A DNA stretch of 64,000 bases from DATFVA01 sp963815785 (lineage in GTDB: Bacteria; Bacteroidota; Ignavibacteria; Ignavibacteriales; Ignavibacteriaceae): assembly GCA_963815785.1 (NCBI GenBank), contig CAWFHZ010000005.1, positions 310,001 to 374,000 of the forward strand. Reading direction: 5' to 3'. Below, in pieces: positions 27,830 through 36,442 of the stretch. Position numbers and translations under genes: made by a program. Numbering within the stretch: position 1 is the first letter of the stretch; each line of letters starts with the position of its first letter. The notes under the pieces are model-generated. The model ran no database searches, was not told the DNA's origin, and was given only the letters and a program-made list of their open reading frames with translations.

Positions 27830-29908
27830 TTATTTTAATATACTCATTTTTTTAACCGAAACGAAGTCTTTTGCTGTCATTCTGTAGATGTAAACTCCTG
27901 AAGCAAGGTTTTTGGCATTTAACTTTATTTCATAAGAACCAATGTTCTTAACTTCATTTACCAGGGTAGTAACTTCCTTTCCGGTAATGTCATACAGTTT
28001 AATTGTTACCGGACCATTTTGCGGAACAGTATATTTAATTGTAGTCGTCGGATTAAAAGGATTTGGGAAATTTTGGCTTAAACTAAAATGAACAGGTACA
28101 TCAAATTTTACAGTTAAAATTTTACTATAACTGCATTGTCCATTTAAATCAACCTGTTTCAGCCTGTAATAAAGAAGTCCATTAACATTGTTATCTAATT
28201 TATCAGTAAAAGAATAACTGTGTGTTTCAGTGGAAGTACCGTGACCATTTACAAATCCCACATTAGAAAAAATATTTCCATCATAAGATCTTTCTACTTC
28301 GAAACCATGATTATTTATTTCACTGGCTGTATTCCAGAGAAGTACAACACCATCGCCTGAGGTTGTTGATGTAAAAGAAGTCATTTCTACAGGCAGTGGA
28401 TTAAGATTTGTAAGTGTAAGTTTTGTTCCCTGTAAAATTTCTTTGTCATCATTATTCTGAATGAACGCAACCAGTTCACAGTTATCAACTACCCAGCTTG
28501 GATCCATTGTGAAATTCAGATTAATATCCTGAACATCACCTGAACTGAAATCCAATGGGGTACCAAGTTCATTAGGAGACATTGTCCTGCTTACAAAATT
28601 AACATGATCCTGTCCCTGCCAGTTAACCATTATCTCAGATTCAGTAAGTGCAAGTTGGAGAACTATATTGTTGAAAGGAGGTGTGGAAGCAACTTTATGA
28701 ACTCTTACAGTAAGATTGTAATCATTTCCGGAATGGTTCCCGAATATTTCCAGAGAATACGCAGAATTTATCGGGATACGGCTTTCATAAATCGGCAGGT
28801 AATACTGGTACATGCTTAGTGTATGATCACCACCAACAAACTGCTGCTGTCCGTCAAAAACAGCTGTGGGAAATCCGTTAATTCCGTAATAATTATTACG
28901 TGCATCCGAATAAGCATACGCATACGGATCACCATTATGATTTTCAATTACTGCAACTGAGCAACCATTCGAGATTAAATCATCAGCTCCTAAAGCTGCG
29001 CCGGGACAATACTGACACCATGTACCTGTTCCTATTTCAAGCAAAACCATATCTCTTTCAGTGGTATATGTGTTAAACCATTTTAACATTGTGTCATTAG
29101 TCGGATCAAGATCACCGACAAGATTTGTAGTAACAGTTATTTCAAAAAGTTCATTGGCTGCAGCAGCTGTATAATCCGGAAACGAAACCGTTACTTCTTC
29201 GTCAGCCGCAAGAGAAACTGGTGAACAGGTTTGTTCATAAACAGTTGATCCACCAATTTTAATAGTACATGTAGCATCAAAGGTTTCACTATTTAATCCA
29301 AAATTCTTTAGAATTGCTTTGGGTGTAAATGTTGTTCCTGGTACATATTGATTTTCAACTAATATATCTTTTACCATTGCATCGTGTGAAAGCGGGGTAA
29401 AGAGGCTTATATTATCTATATACCAGTAATTAATGTTATAAGAATAACCACTGAAAAACCAGCAAATCTGAAAATCAGCTGCGCCAACATCACTGTTATT
29501 AATTGTTACAATTTCCTGGGTTGCTGGAATACTTCCTGTTGGATTTACTGACCAAACTATATTCCAGGCTCCGCCTCCTGATCTCGTTGCCACACCAAGG
29601 GTATAAGGTGTAGTATAATGATCAACCATGTGATTGAATTTAACTTTCAATGCAGTAACTCCAGTTAAATCAATTAAAGGAGAAATTAAGCGAGAATCAC
29701 CTGTGAATACAGGACTGTAATTAAATCTTGCTTCGGGAGCCACACATCCGGCATTATTGGAATTATTGCCGGACCAGTTTGTTGTCTGTGCATCGATTGT
29801 CCATCCGGCAGGAGGAAAAGTACCGCTGAAATCAGTACTCAGATGCACCTGAGCAGAAAGCAGAACCGGAAAAAGAAAGATTGAAAGAATGGTATAAATA
29901 TGTTTCAT
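27830..29908 (-). CDS. Multidomain Omp28-like secreted thiol protein, T9SS cargo
   Basis: 692 residues: signal peptide (to about 19), an N-terminal MAM/choice-of-anchor-J-like jelly roll (about 20-170; PPAGWTIDAQ, WYIDNISLF), a CARDB-like Ig domain (about 172-285), an Omp28-type thioredoxin-like domain with GTGTWCQYCPGAALG (about 300) and GINGFPTAVFDGQQQ supplying the cis-Pro strand, a fibronectin-like module (PVEMTSFTST) and a T9SS sorting domain (NFPNPFNPTTTI; end VKKMSILK). A surface-exposed thioredoxin-fold protein with an intact CxxC is notable. Its function is not established; oxidoreductase, copper binding or adhesion are all possible. GGGTGAGAAT precedes the ATG. Confidence 0.9.
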   Translation of the reverse strand: MKHIYTILSIFLFPVLLSAQVHLSTDFSGTFPPAGWTIDAQTTNWSGNNSNNAGCVAPEARFNYSPVFTGDSRLISPLIDLTGVTALKVKFNHMVDHYTTPYTLGVATRSGGGAWNIVWSVNPTGSIPATQEIVTINNSDVGAADFQICWFFSGYSYNINYWYIDNISLFTPLSHDAMVKDILVENQYVPGTTFTPKAILKNFGLNSETFDATCTIKIGGSTVYEQTCSPVSLAADEEVTVSFPDYTAAAANELFEITVTTNLVGDLDPTNDTMLKWFNTYTTERDMVLLEIGTGTWCQYCPGAALGADDLISNGCSVAVIENHNGDPYAYAYSDARNNYYGINGFPTAVFDGQQQFVGGDHTLSMYQYYLPIYESRIPINSAYSLEIFGNHSGNDYNLTVRVHKVASTPPFNNIVLQLALTESEIMVNWQGQDHVNFVSRTMSPNELGTPLDFSSGDVQDINLNFTMDPSWVVDNCELVAFIQNNDDKEILQGTKLTLTNLNPLPVEMTSFTSTTSGDGVVLLWNTASEINNHGFEVERSYDGNIFSNVGFVNGHGTSTETHSYSFTDKLDNNVNGLLYYRLKQVDLNGQCSYSKILTVKFDVPVHFSLSQNFPNPFNPTTTIKYTVPQNGPVTIKLYDITGKEVTTLVNEVKNIGSYEIKLNAKNLASGVYIYRMTAKDFVSVKKMSILK

Positions 29909-29991
29909 ATTCTCACCCTGATTATAGTTTATAGAACGTCGGATCTATATTATTAAATATTAATCCGATTTGATTAGTATTAAAGATTTTT

Positions 29992-30825
29992 CTAGTAATC
30001 GGCTCCCGCCTGCAGAATTTCCTTTGTCTGAAGATTCTGAATAAAAACCACAACATGTAAATTCTCCGGATTCCAATTGGAAAAAAGATCAGCTTCCCAG
30101 TTAAGAGTAATGGGTTGTGATAAATTGATAAGTCCGGCAACGGTTATACCATTATCACTCGGAAGTATTTTTCTTAAAACATTATAAAATATTTTTTCAC
30201 CATTTGATCCGGGTGCCTGATCAAACTCAATATCACTTTCGGTAACTATAGTGTTTAAAACAAGATCACTTAAAGAAACTCCGTTCAGATTTCCTGCCTG
30301 AACATCCAGGTTTACAAAGTAACTGCTATCGTGGTAACTTGCAGTAACCACTATATTGAATGGAGCTGTTTCGGTTAATCTCTGATCAATTTTTTCTTTT
30401 AATGTAACTGAATCCGTACCGGTAGTTTGTCTTAATATTCCATCAACCATTATAGTGGGTGCATTAGTTACATTATAAAAATTAATCCGGTCGTCGCATA
30501 TGGTTTTGTTAGCAAGATAAAATGGATCAGCTGGTGAAGGCCAATATATCGGGAATTTTACTACGGCAATTTTTCCCTTATAAGTACCACTAAGAAATGA
30601 TTCAATTATCTGGTTAGAAGTAACACATGGAACGCAGCTGACGTTTGCAAAATCTTCCAGCAATACAATTTTATTCGTAGAGATTGCAGATTGTGTAAAA
30701 TTTAAATTTGCAGTTACTAATATTTTTCCGGTAGGATATGAAATGCTTTCCGGAGAAGTGGGCGGATTTGTATTACAACTGTATAAGACTAACCCCATCA
30801 TCAATAATAAAAATATTCTTTTCAT
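29992..30825 (-). CDS. Omp28-family lipoprotein
   Basis: 277 residues from the ATG at 30825, which places a lipoprotein signal (MKRIFLLLMMGLVLYSC) at the N-terminus; the longer frame to 30912 is unlikely. The body matches the Omp28 type: VLLEDFANVSCVPCVTSN with a CxPC pair like a thioredoxin active site, then YNVTNAPTIMVDGILRQ with the cis-Pro strand, and a beta-rich C-terminal half ending in NLHVVVFIQNLQTKEILQAG. That closing block is also seen, in similar form, in the larger Omp28-like cargo protein next door (VAFIQNNDDKEILQGT). It is anchored in the outer membrane, function unestablished. The TrmB regulator is 104 bp upstream. Confidence 0.87.
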   Translation of the reverse strand: MKRIFLLLMMGLVLYSCNTNPPTSPESISYPTGKILVTANLNFTQSAISTNKIVLLEDFANVSCVPCVTSNQIIESFLSGTYKGKIAVVKFPIYWPSPADPFYLANKTICDDRINFYNVTNAPTIMVDGILRQTTGTDSVTLKEKIDQRLTETAPFNIVVTASYHDSSYFVNLDVQAGNLNGVSLSDLVLNTIVTESDIEFDQAPGSNGEKIFYNVLRKILPSDNGITVAGLINLSQPITLNWEADLFSNWNPENLHVVVFIQNLQTKEILQAGADY

Positions 30826-30929
30826 GTCGCTGCAATTCCTGTATTTGATATTTGAACTTCCCCTGCCAGCTAAAATTTTGATCATATCTTTTGTCATTTC
30901 ATTACCTACCACCGGTTATCTGAAAATAT

Positions 30930-31793
30930 TCAACTCATCTTAACATCAAGCTTTTTTTCACCCAGATAAGATTTTTCAATTTCTGCAAAATCGACCCCGC
31001 TATTCCACATATGATCAAATAATATTCTGCATGCTGAAGCGAGTTGTTTGTGTTCAATGTAAATCATTGTTAAATCATTTGAGGTTTTGATTGGCTGCTC
31101 AAGAGGAAACATAACTTTCTCATCATCAAAAATTAACATTTTGATAGGAAGACTGTCTACAACTCTTGCTTTTTCACCATCCCGTACCGACATTTTTACA
31201 GAATCATACAGCCATTCTATTTCTTCAAACTCTTTGAACTGGTAAATACCCTTGGATGTACCTCCTCGTTTTAACAGCTTGGCTTCTTCATCCTCCTGCT
31301 CTTTCAATCTTTCAATATTGTCACTGGCATAAGGTCCCTTATTAAAAGTAAGCATTTCAATTTTAGTGTTACTAACACTCTTGATGTACCTTTTATGAAT
31401 TTGAGTCTTCTGTTCCATCACATCAATAAAATCCAAAGGATTAATTATTGCTTTACTATTTTCGAAAATAGGAGTAAAAACTTCAGATAAGCGGTCAATT
31501 ATTTCCCGCTTTTGCTTTAGTTCATTTCTGTAGTTTTCATAAATTCTCTCCATTGCCAGCTTAGGTTCAATAGCCTGATACATTTTATTTTTTCCAAGCT
31601 TTTTTTCTGTGACGATATTCCGGCTAACCATCTTATTCAGAACTTCATAAATTTTTGTCCTAGGAATATCAACTGCATTCTGTAAATCTGAGGCTGTAAA
31701 CATCCTTCCACTTAAGAGTGTCATATAGATTTTGGCTTCCCTTTCAGTGAGGCCAACTTCTACAAATTCCTGTAAATATTTTGAATTATCCAT
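30930..31793 (-). CDS. TrmB-family transcriptional regulator
   Basis: 287 residues. The N-terminal winged helix-turn-helix (about 1-80) reads VGLTEREAKIYMTLLSGR, then IPRTKIYEVLNKMVSRNIV and KNKMYQAIEP, the signature of TrmB-type regulators. A coiled coil (about 80-115) and a C-terminal TrmB-like sensing domain (about 120-275; KMLIFDDEKVMFPLEQP) follow. TrmB proteins are best known in archaea, where they bind sugars, and are also found in bacteria. The gene is on the same strand and immediately upstream of the Omp28 lipoprotein gene, so it probably controls that cluster. The ligand is unknown. Confidence 0.85.
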   Translation of the reverse strand: MDNSKYLQEFVEVGLTEREAKIYMTLLSGRMFTASDLQNAVDIPRTKIYEVLNKMVSRNIVTEKKLGKNKMYQAIEPKLAMERIYENYRNELKQKREIIDRLSEVFTPIFENSKAIINPLDFIDVMEQKTQIHKRYIKSVSNTKIEMLTFNKGPYASDNIERLKEQEDEEAKLLKRGGTSKGIYQFKEFEEIEWLYDSVKMSVRDGEKARVVDSLPIKMLIFDDEKVMFPLEQPIKTSNDLTMIYIEHKQLASACRILFDHMWNSGVDFAEIEKSYLGEKKLDVKMS

Positions 31794-32282
31794 AAGGTAA
31801 TTTCATACATTTACCATTAGGGGGTATAATTATTTTTAATTAACCCTTTAACGGGGTTACAACATAATAAAAAGCAAACATTGTGTCAAGAAGAATATTC
31901 AGGTTCTTTCCGAAACAAGTTGCCAGATATCGAAATGTTTAACATAGAACGTTTAAAGAATTCTTCATGAAGAGATGCATCGAGAGAAGATTTGGTATGA
32001 TCGGAGAGCGTTCTAGCCAGTCTAATTTTAGGATAATGCAAAGTGAATTAATCCAAAATATGCTGTATAAATGGTTAAAATGAAGTTATTCTTTATAAAA
32101 CCCTTCAAATTGTATTTTAAAAAGATTAATTAAAATCTTGGAGTGAACAATTGATGAATGATTTCTACTCTAACAGCAATTGTAACTTTCAGAAAGGAAA
32201 ATAGTAAGTATAATAAAAAGGGTAAAGCAGGATTAATTAATTTAAGATTTAGATTAAACTCAATCCTTTGGATGAAATGATT
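31794..32282. other. Intergenic region, no gene seen
   Basis: 489 bp between two minus-strand genes. It should carry the TrmB gene promoter. I see no RNA gene, strong hairpin or convincing coding sequence; a 38-codon open frame from 31968 on the plus strand has no ribosome binding site. Confidence 0.5.
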
Positions 32283-33365
32283 TCAATTAAAAATTTTTTC
32301 AAAAAAGTTTGGACTTTTTCTTATCTTGTTCCAGTACTCAGTAAATTCTGACTGCGTAATAATAGTAACTGGTCCTTCATAAATTCCACCATCCTTGAAC
32401 CCATCATATACTCTAACGGCAATTAAATTATCCGCACCATACTTGAAGGCATCTTTATTAAGAAAATATCCTCTCAACTTCTGGTAATTATCTCCAAGGT
32501 TTCTGAGATCATTCATTTTTCCGGTAGAGCCTGCAATTCTGCCATTAATATATACCTCATCAAGATCATCAATTTTACCTAACAACAGCACTAATTTTTC
32601 ATCTTTAAACTTTTGGGGAACAAAGACTGTCCTCCTGTACCAGGCAAAACCATCATAATCAGGAAAACCCTGATTTTCCCAATATCCCGGAACAATAAGG
32701 TTTACCCAATTACTATCATCAAAATTATTATCTTTCCAGCCAAGGCTGTCGCCAGTGCTAAATTTCCAGGAACCCACGAGATTGATTCCGTTTTCAAGAG
32801 AATAATCGGGTAAATAAATACCCACATCTCCCCTGAGAATTCCACCTTCAAGTTCGTCATCGTATACCCGCACTGCTATTGTATTTTTATCGTTATAGTT
32901 TAAAAGCTGCATTGGTACAGGATATCTTCTAAAAACATCGTATGCCGATCTATAATCCGGTGGAAATGAACCTGAATAACCAACCTTTTTGCCATTAATA
33001 AATACCTGATCAACATCATCAACATATCCCAGAAAAAGGTAAACCACATCATTCTTATATTTTTCAGGAAGAGTAAATGAATTTCTGTACCAGGCATAAC
33101 CATCGTAACCATGAAATCCCTGGTTTTCCCATGATGAAGGCACGTGAATTGTTTCCCAGTTTTCATCGTTCAAAACAGGAGAAGCCCATTCGGAGTTATC
33201 TCCAACAGAAAATTTCCATTCACCTGAAAGATCCACAAGCTGTTTCCATTCATTTCCTCCCGGCGGAGGAGGAGGCTGATTTCCTTCGGTCCAGCAACCG
33301 GCGAAGACAAACAGAACTGAAGATAAAACTATGGCTAATAATGCTTTTGATGATTTACTGTTCAT
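32283..33365 (-). CDS. Lipoprotein with two tandem GH2-like sugar-binding jelly rolls
   Basis: 360 residues: a lipoprotein signal (LSSVLFVFAGC), a proline linker (PPPPPGG), then two homologous domains. Domain 1 (about 45-190) has LSGEWKFSVGD, WETIHVPSSWENQGF, YDGYAWYRNSF, VDDVDQVFINGKKVG and NTIAVRVYDD. Domain 2 (about 195-350) repeats it with LVGSWKFSTGD, WVNLIVPGYWENQGF, YDGFAWYRRTV, IDDLDEVYINGRIAG and NLIAVRVYDG. These are the hallmarks of the N-terminal sugar-binding domain of family 2 glycosidases (beta-galactosidase type). No catalytic TIM barrel follows, so this is probably a surface glycan-binding protein rather than an enzyme. The duplication is internal and recent-looking. It stands alone near HEAT and TPR genes. 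Confidence 0.88.
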   Translation of the reverse strand: MNSKSSKALLAIVLSSVLFVFAGCWTEGNQPPPPPGGNEWKQLVDLSGEWKFSVGDNSEWASPVLNDENWETIHVPSSWENQGFHGYDGYAWYRNSFTLPEKYKNDVVYLFLGYVDDVDQVFINGKKVGYSGSFPPDYRSAYDVFRRYPVPMQLLNYNDKNTIAVRVYDDELEGGILRGDVGIYLPDYSLENGINLVGSWKFSTGDSLGWKDNNFDDSNWVNLIVPGYWENQGFPDYDGFAWYRRTVFVPQKFKDEKLVLLLGKIDDLDEVYINGRIAGSTGKMNDLRNLGDNYQKLRGYFLNKDAFKYGADNLIAVRVYDGFKDGGIYEGPVTIITQSEFTEYWNKIRKSPNFFEKIFN

Positions 33366-33412
33366 ACAAAATTTTTTATTAATTCAATAATATAAGAATT
33401 TTTTGTTATCAA

Positions 33413-33823
33413 CTATCTTTCGGAAATATCTTCAGCACTTCCCGTATATGTTTTGTATAATGCAGTGCTCATCCTTCTTACTTTCAAATCATTATCAGTT
33501 TCAGAAAGTTTTTTAACGGCTTCCATCCCTTTGGGATTCCCGATGTTGTAAAGTGATAGTGCTATTAAAACTTTCGTTCCGGGGTCTTTTTCATTTTTTA
33601 ATTCTTCGGTTAACACTTTTACAGCTTCATTTATTTTATACAGACCAGCCATGTATATAGAACTTTTTCTTAGTCCTGCATTACTGGATGTAATTCCATG
33701 CTTCAATGTTTCGATGGAATTAGGGGTCACATTTCTGTAGCTGTTTTCCTGTGCCTTTAATCCTGATCCCGCAGTTAAAATAAGGACCAAAAGAACTGCT
33801 AAAGTTGTTGATGCTGTTTTCAT
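33413..33823 (-). CDS. Small exported HEAT-repeat protein
   Basis: 136 residues: signal peptide (MKTASTTLAVLLVLILTAGS, cleavage near LKAQ), then about three HEAT-type helical repeats (LKHGITSSNAGLRKSSIYMA, VKVLTEELKNEKDPGTKVLI, MEAVKKLSETDNDLKVRRM). AAAGGAGATAAAAA precedes the ATG. HEAT proteins are scaffolds and no enzymatic residues are seen. It lies 47 bp upstream of the GH2-like lipoprotein gene on the same strand, so the two may be co-transcribed. It may bind a periplasmic partner; the partner is unknown. Confidence 0.75.
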   Translation of the reverse strand: MKTASTTLAVLLVLILTAGSGLKAQENSYRNVTPNSIETLKHGITSSNAGLRKSSIYMAGLYKINEAVKVLTEELKNEKDPGTKVLIALSLYNIGNPKGMEAVKKLSETDNDLKVRRMSTALYKTYTGSAEDISER

Positions 33824-33992
33824 TTTTTATCTCCTTTAATTTTAGTGAAGAACTGTTTTTATTTAATCTCCACTGTTAAATTAAAGTAGCTATTTGCAAC
33901 AGGTGTCATACACAAGTAAAGCATTGTAAAGAATTGTCATGGCTTAGCATTTAATAACAATTAAGCTGAAATACCAGAATCCAAGTCCGGGT

Positions 33993-34550
33993 TTAATCAA
34001 CTGAAAATCCTAAATCCTGCCAGGCTCCAAAATAATCACCCAAAGTTGATTTAACCATTCCCCTGTTTTTGTAGGCACTTTCAAATTTCGGATTTAGCTT
34101 TATAGCTTCGTCAAAATCAAGAATTGCCTCACCATACTCACCAAGATCCGATTTAACCTTTCCCCTGTAGTAATAGGCATCCGAAGATGAAGAGTTCAAA
34201 TCAATTGCTTTTGAAAACAACTCCATCGCTGCCTCATACATACACTGCCTGTATTTAATAATGCCTTCTTCTATACAATTGCGGCAAGCTCTTTTATCAA
34301 TCTCTACTGATTTTTCAAAATCTTTCGACGCTCCGCTAAAATCTCCCATATCAGCTTTGATTGTAGCACGGTTATAATATGCCAGTGCATCTTCAGGGTT
34401 CTGATCAATTGCCATTGAATAATTCTCTATTGCTTTTAATAGATTACCCTTATCAGCATTTGTAGTTCCCTCAAGATTATAAAATGAAATCCTGCCCGCA
34501 TTAGCCCCGTAATAATTATTATAATTCCTCATCATTCCTTTAGTTTCCAT
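33993..34550 (-). CDS. TPR-repeat protein
   Basis: 185 residues from the ATG at 34550 (an in-frame GTG lies at 34556); GAGGTGGAC precedes it. No signal peptide. It is almost wholly built of tetratricopeptide repeats: AIENYSMAIDQNPEDALAYY, then DFSGASKDFEKSVEID, YEAAMELFSKAIDLN and YGEAILDFDEAIKLNPKFES. It includes a cysteine pair (ACRNCIEEG) between repeats 2 and 3. It is a cytoplasmic protein-protein interaction module. A shorter homologue with the same repeat style (NRATIKADMGD versus KRGTLKAEMGD) is encoded just upstream at 34742, so the two arose by local duplication. Function unknown. Confidence 0.8.
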   Translation of the reverse strand: METKGMMRNYNNYYGANAGRISFYNLEGTTNADKGNLLKAIENYSMAIDQNPEDALAYYNRATIKADMGDFSGASKDFEKSVEIDKRACRNCIEEGIIKYRQCMYEAAMELFSKAIDLNSSSSDAYYYRGKVKSDLGEYGEAILDFDEAIKLNPKFESAYKNRGMVKSTLGDYFGAWQDLGFSVD

Positions 34551-34741
34551 GTCCACCTCACTTATTACTAGTTTTCAATGAACAGGAGGGCTTATAAAAA
34601 TCAAACAATCATTTACATTAGAGTAAATAACAAAAACATAGAGCGTTGATTGAATTTAACTTAAGTCTGATTCAGGTATGTCAGCGGCAAGTAATTAATT
34701 GTAAAAAAATGTCATGGGATTTCAGGGAGCGGGAATTACAT

Positions 34742-35131
34742 TCAGGAGAATTTTAAATTTTTATTCAATTTTATTGCGGTGCTGAAATCTTCCATAGCTG
34801 AAGGATAATCACCCAGATCAACTTTAATTCTTCCTCTTTGGTAGTAAGCTTCGGCAAATCTCCAATCCAGAGCAATTGCCCTGTTGAAAAAAGACACTGC
34901 TTCATTCAGATAGCCCTTTTTGTATTTGGATAGACCTAGCGAAAAATATTCCCGTGCTTCCTGCATTTCTAACTCAATAGATTTTTTGAAATCCTGACCA
35001 GCACCGGCTAGATCACCCATCTCAGCTTTTAGTGTTCCTCTTTTGTAGTACGCTAATGAATCCAGAGGATTGTTTTCAATTTCCCGTGTATATTTTTCTA
35101 ATTCCATTTCGCCTCGTTTCTGCACTTGCAT
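34742..35131 (-). CDS. Short TPR-repeat protein, paralogue of its neighbour
   Basis: 129 residues, cytoplasmic, with GAGGTGATACT before the ATG. About three TPR units: YTREIENNPLDSLAYYKRGT, LAGAGQDFKKSIELE, LNEAVSFFNRAIALDWRFAE and YPSAMEDFSTAIKLN. The order and linker sequences parallel the gene at 33993-34550, but it lacks the last repeat and the cysteine pair. It lies between that gene and an OmpR-type response regulator, all on the minus strand with gaps of 160-190 bp. It probably acts as a small adaptor; no partner is evident. Confidence 0.78.
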   Translation of the reverse strand: MQVQKRGEMELEKYTREIENNPLDSLAYYKRGTLKAEMGDLAGAGQDFKKSIELEMQEAREYFSLGLSKYKKGYLNEAVSFFNRAIALDWRFAEAYYQRGRIKVDLGDYPSAMEDFSTAIKLNKNLKFS

Positions 35132-35293
35132 AGTATCACCTCAAATAAAATTCGTAAAACCTAACAATAAAATGTAAAAACAGCCGGATAAGAAAATCTT
35201 TGAATCAAAGAAAGGTAAATAAGCGGGGAAATCCTATAATCTAAATCACATTATGTAAACATGTGATTTCTTCATATGATCGTCGGGTCGTTC

Positions 35294-35974
35294 TTAATCT
35301 ATTAGTTTATATCCAATTCCGTGAACGGTTAAGATTATCTGAGGATGATTAAAGTCTTTTTCAATTTTTTGACGTAATTTTAGTATAAAATTATCTACAG
35401 TGCGTGTTGATGGACTTTCATCGTACCCCCAGATTTTTTCCAGTAAATCATCTCGACTTACGGTTTTATTTCTGTGTTTCCATAGGAAATTTAATATCTC
35501 AAATTCTTTGTGAGACATCTGAACAGAGTTTTCACTTTCAAATGCCGTATAATTTTGAAAATTCAGATCAAGTTTTCCGATTTTAATTTTGCTTTCATCT
35601 GTTCGTAAATTATCACCTCTCCTCAGAACAGCCTTAATTCGTGCTAATAACTCCCTTAAACTAAATGGTTTTGTTATGTAATCGTCGGCACCAAGCTCAA
35701 GACCTAACACTTTATCAATTTCCTGATCTTTTGCTGTAAGAAGTATGACAGGTGTTGTTATACCTTTTTTCCGTATGGTTTTGCAGACATCAAACCCAGA
35801 AAGTTTCGGCATCATTACATCAAGCAGGATTAAATCGAAATTAAAATCAATAATTTTCTGCAAACCTGCTTCGCCATCCGCTGCAATTTCCACTTCATAC
35901 CCTTCAAACTCAAGATTATCCTTAAGCCCCAGTCTCATATTCGGTTCATCATCAACTATAAGAATTTTAGACAT
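35294..35974 (-). CDS. Orphan OmpR/PhoB-family response regulator
   Basis: 226 residues. Receiver domain with acidic pair VDDE, phospho-acceptor Asp52 (LILLDVMMPKLSG), LLTAKD and YITKPF. The winged-helix output domain (about 130-224) has MSHKEFEILNFLWKHRNK and RTVDNFILKLRQKIEKD. No histidine kinase gene is adjacent, so it is an orphan in this window. It is transcribed toward the TPR genes and away from the FecR-like gene, and it could regulate either. It is clearly distinct in sequence from the regulator at 4908-5579. Confidence 0.93.
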   Translation of the reverse strand: MSKILIVDDEPNMRLGLKDNLEFEGYEVEIAADGEAGLQKIIDFNFDLILLDVMMPKLSGFDVCKTIRKKGITTPVILLTAKDQEIDKVLGLELGADDYITKPFSLRELLARIKAVLRRGDNLRTDESKIKIGKLDLNFQNYTAFESENSVQMSHKEFEILNFLWKHRNKTVSRDDLLEKIWGYDESPSTRTVDNFILKLRQKIEKDFNHPQIILTVHGIGYKLID

Positions 35975-36442
35975 TACAATTTCCCATTTTAAAAATTAGC
36001 TACCGGCAAATTCCTAAAATTAGTTTCATTAATCAATAATTTTTACATTCTTATAATAATTCAGAAAATTATTTAAAAATCAGATAACGGAATTCTTAGA
36101 AAAACATCTCCCCAAAAAATAATAAGATTATCCCCTAATAATAGAAAAAGGAAAATGTGTTCATTTGACAAATGTAACACAAGGGAATTAAATAAATGAA
36201 GTTGAGGTTGATAATTGAAAAAAATCATTGCTTCATAAAATAATTTCCAGTAACTTCATTTCCTCAACTATCGTGTCATTAATATTTATATCGTGTGTCA
36301 GAAGAATATATTACAATTCTTCTTTTTTTATCTTTTGTTCAAAATAAGCCAATTCCTGTACTCACTGTAATGTGTAAAGGAAAAGACTTAAGTATTGCTT
36401 AAAAAACCGTCAAGAGAAAAATCGTTTTAAAGGTTTAACAAA
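35975..36442. other. Divergent intergenic region, no gene seen
   Basis: 468 bp between the divergent response-regulator and FecR-like genes. It must hold both promoters. It is strongly AT-rich, with no RNA gene, terminator or long inverted repeat that I can support. Confidence 0.5.

Noticed and set aside
31968..32084. 38-codon plus-strand frame in the TrmB upstream region
   Set aside because: No ribosome binding site, no recognisable pattern, and short enough to arise by chance.
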